Below the pieces are notes generated by a model. The model had not been told where the DNA came from and did no database searches. It saw only the letters and a list, made by a program, of their open reading frames with translations. Position numbers and translations under genes: made by a program. DNA of 64,000 bases, taken from the NCBI GenBank assembly GCA_963691705.1, contig OY829544.1:5463501-5527500 (forward strand), read 5' to 3'. This DNA comes from Viola odorata (lineage: Eukaryota > Streptophyta > Magnoliopsida > Malpighiales > Violaceae). Positions 47,511 to 57,700 of the stretch are shown piece by piece (position 1 is the first letter of the stretch; the number at the start of each line of letters is the position of its first letter).

Positions 47511-50004
47511 GCTTACTGAAGGTTTCATTGCCTTTCCCCATTTATGTTGCTGTTACATATCCGTCGCTATTTTACAAATTATGGCATCGTTTCATATTTT
47601 ATATGATCCATCACTTGATCTCTGCTTAAGATGACTGATGACACTTGATATATGTCAGTAGCATGCCTGATATTGTACTAGAGCTAGTTCTTTTTCAATT
47701 TCACGAGTGATAATATACATCTTGATTTGATATGGGAGGAGATGTTAAGTATGTGGGAAATCTTATGATTATATAGTATGATTTATTTCTTTCGTTTATT
47801 TGTCCTGAATTCTCATCTCATAGTCATTTGGAAGCTTGAAATTTTCGTTCTCTTATTTTGCCTAAACTTCCATATGTACTTCTCATTATATTTTGAAAGA
47901 ACCTTATAACTGATAAGATGATAGAAACCTTTTAATTGATGTTGATTCTAGTGTTAGAGGCTAAAGTAACAGCCAATGAGAATGAATCAGTTCCTCTGCA
48001 GCATCTTAGTATGCTTTGGTTTGTTCTATATAGAAGTTGGAATTTGAGTTGTGTTGTGGATGCACGGTCAGCTCAGTCGATGTTGGAAAGATTACCCCCC
48101 CCCCCCCCCCCCCCCCCCCCCCCGCCCCCCCAACTTTGCAGGTAAATCTGGATGGAGCCAATATATGCAGCAACAGCATTTTGTTGAGGTTTTTCTCTAG
48201 CTGCCTGCCATTGCTCCTGCTTCCTTACAAACTGCATGGAAGTGGAGTATGAGGAGATTATTGGTATTTCAGCTCACACTGAACAAGGCAAGTGACTAGT
48301 AAGTTAAGATGCATTTTCAAACAATTCCTTTAGCTAGACTTCTACTTCTATTGCACTAGTCTGTACAATTTCGAGGCTTGGGAATTGGGATATGTTTGTC
48401 AAATTTCATGCGAGAAAATAGCTGCATTTGGTCGCCAACAGGTCAGAGTTATCTTTGTTATTCCATCTGTTCTAAAACTGTTCAAAAGTTTATTGTATTG
48501 AAATTCACCTGAAAAGAAGGCCGAAGATGTTCTTTAAGCAGCCACTGTCACTGATCAGATGAATAGCTCTGATGAATTTAATCTGCTCTATTATACGTCC
48601 AATTGCATGTGTTTAGAGAATAGTGCACAAGTTTGGGAGTCTACATTATAACTATTGCACCCATTTCTCAGTAACCAGTAGTGAACACTGTTGCATTGCA
48701 TCTCCAATTCCTGTCATACCCTCCATGACTAGCAGTCGTTTCTTTGGATGAATGAATATTTTCATTCTTTTATGCCTGATTGGTGAGTACATTTATCAGG
48801 TGGTATACAACTATACATGGTTCTTATAAAATTAGTTTGAGTTCTTGTCCAGAATTTTGTGTGTTGTTTTTGGAACCTCAGTGGGTTTTGGTTGGAATCA
48901 AGAAAGCCAGGGGTTGGTATTCAAGGATTTCCAAATTTGACTAGGAAAGCTTAGATCATATGAATGTTCAATGCTGAAACATAGTTCTGGAATTTGTTAT
49001 TCACATGATTAACTCCTGAATATTGTTTTTTAGCGAACAAGTAGTATCAACCTAATACGTATGTATAACAATGCTTGACTTCGAGATGTACTAGCTTGGA
49101 AATATGGAAAACATGATGATGATGCATGTGATTGGTCATGTTGTACTTGTTAGTATGCTACCCAGTCCGTTGGCCTTCTTTGCCCTAATAACTTCTGTGG
49201 ATGGTGTCCCAGGTTGGAGAACAAAAACTAAAATAAAAAACATTGTTGATTGCCGAAAAATACTAGTCATTTTAAGGTTTAGTTACGTACAAACTATGAA
49301 GCGCGGGCGCGGATGCGGATGCGGGCACTAATACTAGCCACGACACTACACTGCTACACGAGGAAAATTAAAACTTATAGGATTCCAACACAGTTTGTGA
49401 CTTTTAACTATATCTCTAAATATAATGCATTTGAAATGTTAATTTTAAATTAAATTTAGTTTTATAAATAGTTTTAGTAATTATAATTTATGGTAAATAT
49501 CTCTTTGGTATCGATAATTGTTTAGAATAATAAACAAAAAAGCAAGACACGGGATGTGGTGAGTCGGATATTTATTGTGGGTGTTTATCGAATGTCGGTG
49601 TCGAAATGAGTCCAATACGGTATTAAAAATGAAGTGTTCCTGTTTCATAGTATACAAAACATTCGAGCCGGTCTAACTCCTAAAAGAATTTCACCCGGCT
49701 AGTTAGACTGAAAAAACCAGGATTTGAGCACGAAGTCAAGTCCAATTAAACCTCATCAAATTTGGCTAAATATGAGAAATTCAATCAAACCTCTAAAAAG
49801 TGGTAAAAAAACTCTTTAGAGTTGGGTTTTAACCAAAATTCTCTTTAATCTGCAATTTCTTTTTTTTTTTTTTTAAATATTATCATTATAAAAAGATCAT
49901 TTAAATTTAGTTTGTATACATTTTTTTTTCTTAATTTCTAAAAAGAAAAAAATCAAATCCAAACATTATTTTTAAAAGTGTCTTAGAATATTAGATTTGG
50001 ATAT
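47511..50004. other. Downstream intergenic DNA with a poly-C tract
   Basis: No gene was recognised. The C-run at 48095-48130 is listed separately. Some parts may be transcribed (3' region or introns of the LENG1-like gene). Confidence 0.4.
48095..48130 (+). repeat. Poly-C tract (C29-G-C6)
   Basis: Twenty-nine C residues, one G, then six C residues. Frames through it encode only poly-proline and are not genes. The complementary strand is a long G-run able to form G-quadruplexes. Confidence 0.95.
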
Positions 50005-50767
50005 TAATAATCCGGGAACCGGAGTGAGGGGTTTTTTAGTAAAGTAGCTCGCTGGAAGGTAGTGATCAGATCGTCGGGAAGGACCTGCACAATGCCGGAA
50101 GTGTTTTCCGGCGTAAGAGCTCCAATGCCAAAGTCAGTAATTTTGGTTAAGTGTGGAAAAAGTGTGTGTATTTTTCCGTGTGTTTGAGTAAAGGAGAAAC
50201 TTCCCTTATATACCTCCCTCTAGTCCTTAGGCTGGACTAGAGTGGTTAGATCTCTGACATCCCCTCCCCTTTTTCCTCAGCAGGTGGCCTAGGGGCAGGA
50301 ATTCATCATTATAACGTGGGGTGCATACCTTATTTTAGGGGAATAGAGTCATCCCCTTGTCTGGTTGTCAGGTGATGATGTGATGGGAGCAGGTTATCCT
50401 CCCTGCCAACCTTGACTAAATGTATACTGACTATGGAGTATTAAATAATATCTGCGAGGGGAGATTAATATCTGAGCCCCATCAGTACGATGCCGTTTGT
50501 GGAGAATCGGCACGGAGCCGTTTGTTGTGAATCGGCCGAGTGTCGTTGTCTTTGCCTTTATTGATGAATCGGCTCTGTGCCGTTTTGGTGATAACGGGCT
50601 GGACTGATCCTTTAGTCACTTATTCCCGTTGACCTGGTCAATCGATCACGATGCCGTTTTATATCGCTGACTTGGCCAAAACGCTCGTGTGCCGTTTTGA
50701 CCGGTCAACGGTACTTTGTGAAGGTGCAAAGTCCATTGTGCCCTTCTGATAATTTTATGTATTATCA
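50005..50767 (-). repeat. 3' LTR of the Tat-type element (763 bp)
   Basis: It is almost identical to the right LTR. Visible differences are ccccTcccc against C13 in one C-run, G against A at 50516, and A against G at about 50607 (gactgatcc/gactggtcc). It contains two perfect and several degenerate copies of a 19-bp dyad at 50480-50697. In plus orientation it lies upstream of the antisense gene and could supply its promoter. Confidence 0.92.
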
Positions 50768-51396
50768 GAGGCCCAACAACAAATGAGCCCGAGTGTTTAC
50801 CAAGGGCTTGCCGTTTCCCTCTTGACGTCTGGCAATCGGCATGCTGCCGTTTTGATCTATTTCCGCGTATTTGAAAAGTTCTTCTTCATTCCTGCAAATA
50901 AGACTTAGTTCGCAATAAAGTCAAATTTTTAACTTAAAGTATACCTGTGACGTGGCGCTGTAATGGCCAAGTGTTTGTAATTGCTCGCTGCTTTTGAGGC
51001 GAGACGTCTCTTCGTCTGTCCAGTTTTTGAATTTTGAAATTCAAAAAACCCTTTGAGAAACGCGTGCACTGTTCCTCTTTAAATGCGCCGCTCAGCTTTA
51101 TTGACAAATTACTGCCTTTTCAGAACAGATGAGCCACGTGTCAGCGGCTGATTGGGTTTGCTGACGATTAGGGATTCATTTCTTTTAAAAGCATTCTCCC
51201 TTGGAAACCTAAGTCACTTTTCATTTCTCAACGCCGCTCTCATCTTCTTCTTCCTCAAAAATCCTCTCTCTCTTCCTCGCTCAAGCAACTTTCTTCTGCT
51301 ATCTTCGATTTTGGGCTCTGCTCTCCAGGAATTTCTGCAATCAGCTGGTATTTCTTAACCTTCTCTTCCCTTTTTGTGTTGTTTGTGACTGAGAAA

Positions 51397-53744
51397 ATGG
51401 CTCCTAGGCGCCCTGTTGTTACCACTGATGAGTTGCTTGAGAATACTGCTACCAAAATTAGGACTGAGGATGAATTAAATCTGGAACTAGGGAAGTACGA
51501 TATTGAGTTGCCGATAGGATGTAAAGCCCTGGTGGCTCCTCCTAATGTTAGGTTAAATAGTAACTTGCTAGATAACCACAGGGTTCTGTATTCTAAGATG
51601 TTTGCTTATGGGTTTCGTTTTCCTCTGAAAACCATGGTGAAAAATCTGCTAGTGCAGCATGCTCTTAGCCCTGCCCAGATCACTCCCAATTCCTGGGCTT
51701 CGATCTATGCTTTTATCAACGTCTGTGCTCACCTTAAAATCAACGAACCTCCACTCCAGCTGTTTAAGTACTTCTTCCATTTAAGCACTCGCAGCAGTTT
51801 GGTTACCCTTCGTCCTCGCAAGGATGAGAATCTTCAGCCGTTTCTGAAGAATTTTGACAGATACGAATCTTTTATTAAGGGATGGAGGGAGTACTTCTTC
51901 ATGATCTCCAGCACAAACAAACCCCTATGGACTTCTGGGTTCAATCCAGCGATCAATGAGCTTCAATGGGTAAGAACAGAGGAACCTTCTAGCAGGTTGC
52001 AGGCCCAGATCGACATCTTGCTAACTTTTGACACGAGGTTCCATGTGCAGAAGATGGCACTGGGTTTGCCGTTATTGGACTGCGCCATTGATGGTGAGTT
52101 ACCAGATTTTCTAAAGGTTGCCCGAATCTTTTTGTGAAATTCTGACTTGACTTTTATGCAGGAGAAGGACGGCCAATTAGAGCGGCCGTTGCTGCAAGAC
52201 CGTCCTTGGTCCGTTCTCGTATTGTCGATTCCGATGAGGAAGAAGATGCCGATAATGCGGATCGCTCTGAGGACCCAGAGGTTGATCAGCCTGCTGGCGG
52301 TGAGGATTTCTCGGCCCCATCAGTTTTTAGACGAAAGAAGGTCGGCCGAGATACATTCGAGTCGTTTCCCTTGGAAAATCCTGACCCGCAGATTATTGAG
52401 GCGGCAAAACGGGTTCTTTTGAAGAGGAAACGAGCTAAGGAAAGAAGGGGGAAAGCTGCTACGGCAAAACGGGCTGCCGCCGTTTTGGCAGAACATGCGG
52501 GAGATCCGCCTGGAGCCGTTTAAGAGGAAGACGCTCCGTCTGCTGCCGCTCCTCCTCAGCCCGATCAAATCAATCGGCCTGAGGCCGTTTCTGAGCCGAT
52601 TGACCTCAATCGGACTGATGCCGACTTAGGGAGTCCTGACGCCGATTTGTCAAATGCTGCTACTGAGCCGAATGCCGACTTGGGAAGTCCTGACGCCGAT
52701 CTGTCAAACGCTGCTACTGAGCCGATTATTGGCGAGGGCCCGTCTGTTCCTATTCCGGAAAAGCAAACAACGACATCGGCGGATGCTCCTTTTGCCGATT
52801 CTTCCAGTTCTGATCCTGCCGTGCTTTACTGGGTTGCCGGTCCTCGTATGCCCAATGATCCGTTTATTTCGGATGATCATCCAGTTCCTCCCCCTTCTGA
52901 TTTCAAAGGCTATCTTTCCAGCAAAGGCCCTGACGGGGAGGTTACTCACGTCACCAGTTTGAATAACCTAGGAGAGAGCTGCGGCCGTTCCCTTGGCTTG
53001 AAAATGCCGGCTTGCAGTGACTATCGGACCGGTCACCTGATGGGCGAAATATTTGCCAATCAAGCCGACAGAGAAAAATACCGCCGCTTGGAGCTTAGCT
53101 CTCACTTCGCCAACCTGCAAAGCGTTATGTACAGCGGCCTATGCGCTTCCCGATATGCTGCAGAAGTCGTGGATGCGAAGCTTGAGGAGTCTAGGGAGGC
53201 CCTTCAGCGATCCATCGCTGAAAATGCTTCCCTTAAGAAAGAGAAGGAGACTCTAGCGGCCTCTCGGGAATCGGACAAAAAGGCCGTTATTGAGGCGCGC
53301 AAGAGGCTGACTGATAGTCTTAATGAAAGAGATGGCCTTTCCGCGAAGATTAGGGAAGAGCAGGAACGGATCGGGGAGCTGTTATCGGATAAATCTGCTT
53401 TGTGCGATTCCGTTAACAAGCTTTGCGAAGACAAAGCCGCCCTGATTAATAATGCGGCCAAGCTTACTGCCGAGTTGGAGGCGGCCCGTGCCGATTTGGA
53501 GACCAGAACGGCGGAGTTAGAGACGGCTAGGAGCAGCATCGCAGAGAAAGACGCTGAGTTGGAGAAGGTTCCGGGTAAGATCGGTTGGTGGCGACAGAAG
53601 ACAAAGGACATCATGATCGACAGTTATATGGAGTTCTATGGGGAGGCTAACTTTGATGCCACCAAGATTAGCGAATATGTTTACTCCTTGGAAAGAGAGG
53701 CTGAGGCAAAGGAGTATCAATCCTCTTCAGAAGACGAACCATAG
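51397..53744 (+). pseudogene. Antisense gene of the retrotransposon (gypsy-type transposon domain plus coiled coil), one in-frame stop
   Basis: On the strand opposite gag-pol, exon 1 (51397-52093) and exon 2 (52162-53744) join across a 68-nt GT-AG intron (gGTGAGT...tttatgcAG) in consistent phase. The N-terminal part (KYDIELPIGCKALVAPPNVR, KMFAYGFRFPL, VQHALSPAQITPNSWASIYA) resembles the plant 'putative gypsy type transposon' domain (Pfam Transposase_28, PF04195). A charged nuclear-signal-like stretch (KRVLLKRKRAKERRGK) follows. The C-terminal 200 residues are a long coiled coil (SLKKEKETLAASRESDKKAV, KLTAELEAARADLETRTAEL). One TAA at 52521-52523 breaks the frame; the rest would give about 759 codons. 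A 54-bp direct duplication lies at 52620-52727. The start at 51397 (aaaATGGct) is preferred to 51376. The role is unknown; a function in element expression or packaging is speculation. Confidence 0.8.
52620..52727 (+). repeat. 54-bp tandem duplication in the antisense gene
   Basis: Two adjacent copies of a unit encode ADLGSPDADLSNAATEPN (18 residues), with a handful of silent or near-silent differences. The period is a multiple of three, so the frame is kept. Confidence 0.85.
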
Positions 53745-54070
53745 AGCTGTCTTTTGTTTAGACTTGTCTTTTCTGCTTTTAGATTATTGCCGATCTTAAC
53801 ATATTTTGTAAAGAACAATACTATTTATTCGGAATATATAATTTTGCAATTTTAAGTTATTGCAAATGCTTAACCATTTCGGTTATATATATATATTACT
53901 CCCGAAAAACAAAATAAATAAAAGATAAAACAATTGTAACTTGAACTTATCTTTATTTGGCAAATCGGCAAGTTGCCGTTTGAGGAATTTGTTTCCGTTT
54001 GCTTGAGGTGGCCGTTTCGACCTTTCGGCACTGGGCCGTTTTGGAGACATTGTTTTTGCGTTGTCGTTTC

Positions 54071-54251
54071 TTCTATCTGGTTTACTAAGACACAGATAGG
54101 TTTGAGTCTTTATTACCTGGTTTATGAAGACACAGGTACTTCTATCTGGTTTACTAAGACACAGATAGGTTTGAGTCTTTATTACCTGGTTTACGAAGAC
54201 ACAGGTACTTCTATCTGGTTTACTAAGACACAGATAGGTTTGAGTCTTTAT
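54071..54251. repeat. 69-bp tandem repeat in the element's 3' region
   Basis: Unit starts at 54071, 54140 and 54209 give a 69-bp period and about 2.6 copies. Each unit contains two related half-units: tctggtttactaagacacag and cctggtttatgaagacacag. Because 69 is divisible by three, frames stay open through it (a minus-strand frame repeats QTYLCLSKPDRSTCVF), but I do not consider it coding. Confidence 0.88.
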
Positions 54252-54319
54252 CATTTGGTCGTCGTCTGATCAGCAGGACCGAAATGGTCTTATGACGATG
54301 TGATGACGATATGCGTCTT

Positions 54320-54466
54320 CATAGCGACATATGCCTCAATAACGATATATGCCTCAATAACGATATATGCCTCAATAGCGATATATGTCTTGGCGACAAT
54401 ATATGTATCGTTGGCGATATATGTATCGTTGGCGATATATGTATCGTTGGCGATATATGCCCTGGT
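54320..54466. repeat. 18-bp tandem repeat in the element's 3' region
   Basis: Eight copies of an 18-bp unit (cgatatatgcctcaataa and the variant gatatatgtatcgttggc) step at 54331, 54349, 54367, 54385, 54403, 54421, 54439 and 54457. The two variants form separate blocks, which indicates local expansion. It lies between pol and the antisense gene. Confidence 0.85.
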
Positions 54467-54715
54467 AGTGTTTTGAATTACTCGGGCTGCTGCCGGTTTG
54501 GTTGTCGGCGTCCCTAGGCAGTGCCTTAGGTAGCCTTGGCCCTTGGCAGAGATAACATCGCCATTTTTTGGGTTTTGGTAACGTGGTTCGATTTAAAATA
54601 ACCTACATCCACAATTCTTTTGCATCTGCAACCATATGATAAGCACAATACGGGCAAATATATACTTTAAGCATTATTAGTTGCAAATGATTTGCCCTCA
54701 CAATATTATTATCAT

Positions 54716-57700
54716 TTATTCGGCCAGTGAAAACAACATATTCACTCTGGAGTGATATAGCTTTAAATTGCAAATATTCCAAGAGTTAGATATTGGAGTA
54801 CCGTTCATTGTTTCCAGGTGATATGCACCTTTGCCGATGACTCTGGTAACGCGATATGGTCCTTCCCAATTCGGCGTGAGCTTTTTCTTCTCTTGGCCCG
54901 TTGCTGTTACCTTGCGCAGAACTAAATCTCCTGCCTTTAGTAGCCGTTCTTTGACACGCCGATTATGGTATTTCGCCATTTTGCGTTTGTAGTGTAATGT
55001 TTTGAGAATGGCTTCTTCTCTCATCTCTGGCAAAAGATCCAGCTGCTCCCTTAATCTTTCTTCATTTTGCTCTTCGTTGAAGTACTCAACTCGAAGGCTG
55101 ATTGCGCCGATTTCTACTGGAGAAACAACTTCGACCCCATACGTCATGGCAAACGGTGTCATGCCGGTGCTGGTTTTAGTGGTCATCCGATAGGCCCACA
55201 TGACAAACGGCAACTCCTCTGGCCATTTTGTCGGCTTGCCCTCAAGGTTTTTCTTAATCCCGGTAAGGATTGCTCTGTTGGTGACTTCGGTTTGCCCGTT
55301 CGTTTGCGGGTGCGCAACGGAAGAGAACCGCTGTTCGATTGAGTATTCTGAGCATTTCTTTTTGAAGTAAGCACTGGTGAATTGGGTGCCGTTATCGCTC
55401 ACGAGAATTCTTGGGAACCCGAATCTCATGATGACGTTGTTCATGAAAAACCTCCAAGTGTTGTCTGCCGTTATCTTTGCCACAGCTTCTGCCTCGGCCC
55501 ACTTTGTGAAATAATCGACAGCAACAATAACATACTGAAGTTGACTTTTGGCAATTGGAAAGGGTCCCAAGATGTCAATTCCCCACTTTGCAAACGGGCA
55601 TGGACTCACCATGCTTGACAATTCAGCTGCTGGCCGTTGTGGTTCCTTTGCAAATTCCTGGCATTTATGACAAGATTTCACAAAGTTATCCGAATCTCTT
55701 CTAATTGTTGGCCAATAAAACCCTGTTCGGAGAACTTGGGCAGTCATGGTGTTTCCTGAGGCGTGCAATCCACATATTCCCTCGTGGATCTCCCTGAGCG
55801 TATACAGGCCTTCTTCTTCCGTTATACATTTTGCCGCCGGGTAAGTGAGACAACGGCGAAGGAGTATCCCGTCGTGATAGGTGCATCTAGCAGCTCTTTT
55901 GAGGATCTTCAACTTCTCACTCGCATTTTCTGGCAACTTGCCATGCTTGAGATAGTCAATCACTGGAATGCGCCAGTCGTTGGCTGCCTCTAACACACAT
56001 AGCACTTGCTGCTCTTCCATAAAAGAAGGAATGGAAATTTCCTCTACAGTCACATCGGGTGGCATCATTGCCTCGGAGTTCGCTGCCAGCTTGGCAATCT
56101 CATCGGCCTCTGCATTTTTCTCTCTTGGGATATGGCTGATTTCAGCATGAATTCCCCTATTTTTAATTTCGGCTAGCTCCTTCTGTACTTTCTTCAAGTA
56201 CTGAATCATAATCGGCTCTCTAGCCTGAGAATCACCGTTGGCTTGATCAATAATCAATTTTGAATCTCCGTAGATGACCAATCGGACGTTGGCCGATTGT
56301 GCATTACCGATTAGATTCCCACCGATGCGCAATCCTGCCAACAGAGCTTCATATTCGGCCGCATTATTTGATAACGGCCTTGAGATTTTTAAGGCGTACC
56401 TCATTTTGATCCCCTCTGGGCCTAAAATGATGACGCCGACTCCTGCTTCGGTTTGATTCTTGGCACCATCCACGAAGATTGTCCACCGATCTCCGTTCAC
56501 ATCGGGAAGCGGTAAGCAGGCTTCTTTTTTACTTCCTGGCGAAGGAATTTGGTTCTGGATAAACGTGCATTCCGCAATAAAATCGGCCAGTGTCTGGCCT
56601 TTGATGGCGGGTCTGGACTGATATTGCAATCCATATTGCTCCAATTCGATGGCCCAAATGACCATTCAGCCAGACGACTCAGGTCTTTTGAAAACCCTTC
56701 TTAGAGGCTGGTCTGTCAGCACGACCACCGGATGAGCTTGGAAATACCGGGTCATCTTTCTGCCAGCTTGCAACAGGGCAAAAGCGATTTTTTCGATTTG
56801 AGAATACCTCAGCTCAGCATCCTTCAAGATTCGGCTGATAAAATGAATCGGTCGATGTATGCCGTTTTCATCCCGAACCAAGACGGCACTAACCACCTCA
56901 TCGGCCGCCCCCAGATAAAGAAAAAGGGTGTCCCCTTCTTCGGGTCGAGTTAGCAACAATTCGGAAGACAGATACTGCTTTAAGTCGTGAAAAGCCTTTT
57001 CACAATCGTCATCCCATCCGAATTGTGCCTTCTTCCGAATGACTTTGAAGAACGGGAGGCATTTCTCGCCCTGCTTGGAGATGAATCGGCTCAAAGCAAT
57101 TACTCTTCCTGTGAGTCGCTGCACCTCCTTCACACTCTTCGGCGAAACCATGTCCTTGATTGCCTTCAGCTTGGCGGGATTGGGCTGAATTCCTTTTCTG
57201 CTGACCACATACCCAAGGAATTTCCCCGTTTGGAATGCAAACATGCATTTTTTTGGATTTAATTTCATTCCAAATTTTCGCATTATCCCAAATACCTCCT
57301 CAAGGTCTCGCAGATGCGTCTCAAAATTTCTGCTCTTTACCAGCATATCATCAACGTACACCTCCAAATTTTTCCCGATCAACGGCTCGAAAATCTTATT
57401 GGCCGTTCTCTGGAATGTTGCTCCGGCATTCTTCAGACCAAACGGCATAGCCCGATAGCAGTAGGTGGCCCTCGGCGTGATGAAAGTTGTTTTCTCCTCG
57501 TCTTCGATCGCCATCGGTATCTGATGATATCCAGAATTGGCATCAAGCGAACTAAGATACTCATACCCCGCCGTTTGATCCACCAATTGTTCTATCCGTG
57601 GCAGCGGATAACAGTCCTTGGGGCATGCCTCGTTCAGGTCGGTGAAATCAATACACATCCTCCACTCCCCGTTTGGCTTTCTTACTACCACTGGATTAGC

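Larger units (their letters stand above)
50480..54041 (+). promoter_or_regulatory. Recurrent 19-bp spaced dyad AATCGGC-N5-GCCGTTT
   Basis: Perfect copies are at 50505-50523, 50567-50585, 50834-50852, 52572-52590 and 53963-53981, plus 61023-61041 and 61085-61103 in the other LTR. Near copies are at 50480-50498, 50530-50548, 50640-50659, 50679-50697, 52467-52485, 52608-52626, 54023-54041 and, inside pol, 56279-56297. The halves are inverted with one mismatch, and the 5-base spacer varies. This could be a transcription-factor site or a small RNA hairpin. The complement contains AACGG, a MYB-type core, but binding is not shown. Confidence 0.6.

Noticed and set aside
47936..48252. Frames running through the poly-C tract with poly-proline
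   Set aside because: They exist only because the homopolymer has no stop codons; there is no conserved sequence on either side.
53883..54254. 123-codon minus-strand frame with repeated QTYLCLSKPDRSTCVF units
   Set aside because: It results from a 69-bp tandem repeat whose period is divisible by three; there is no start context or family match, and it lies in the element's 3' non-coding region.
54071..54466. Possible CRISPR-like array
   Set aside because: The repeats are directly adjacent with no unique spacers, and they lie inside a plant retrotransposon.
54311..54517. Plus-strand frame with NDICL repeats
   Set aside because: It is a translation of the 18-bp tandem repeat, not a gene.
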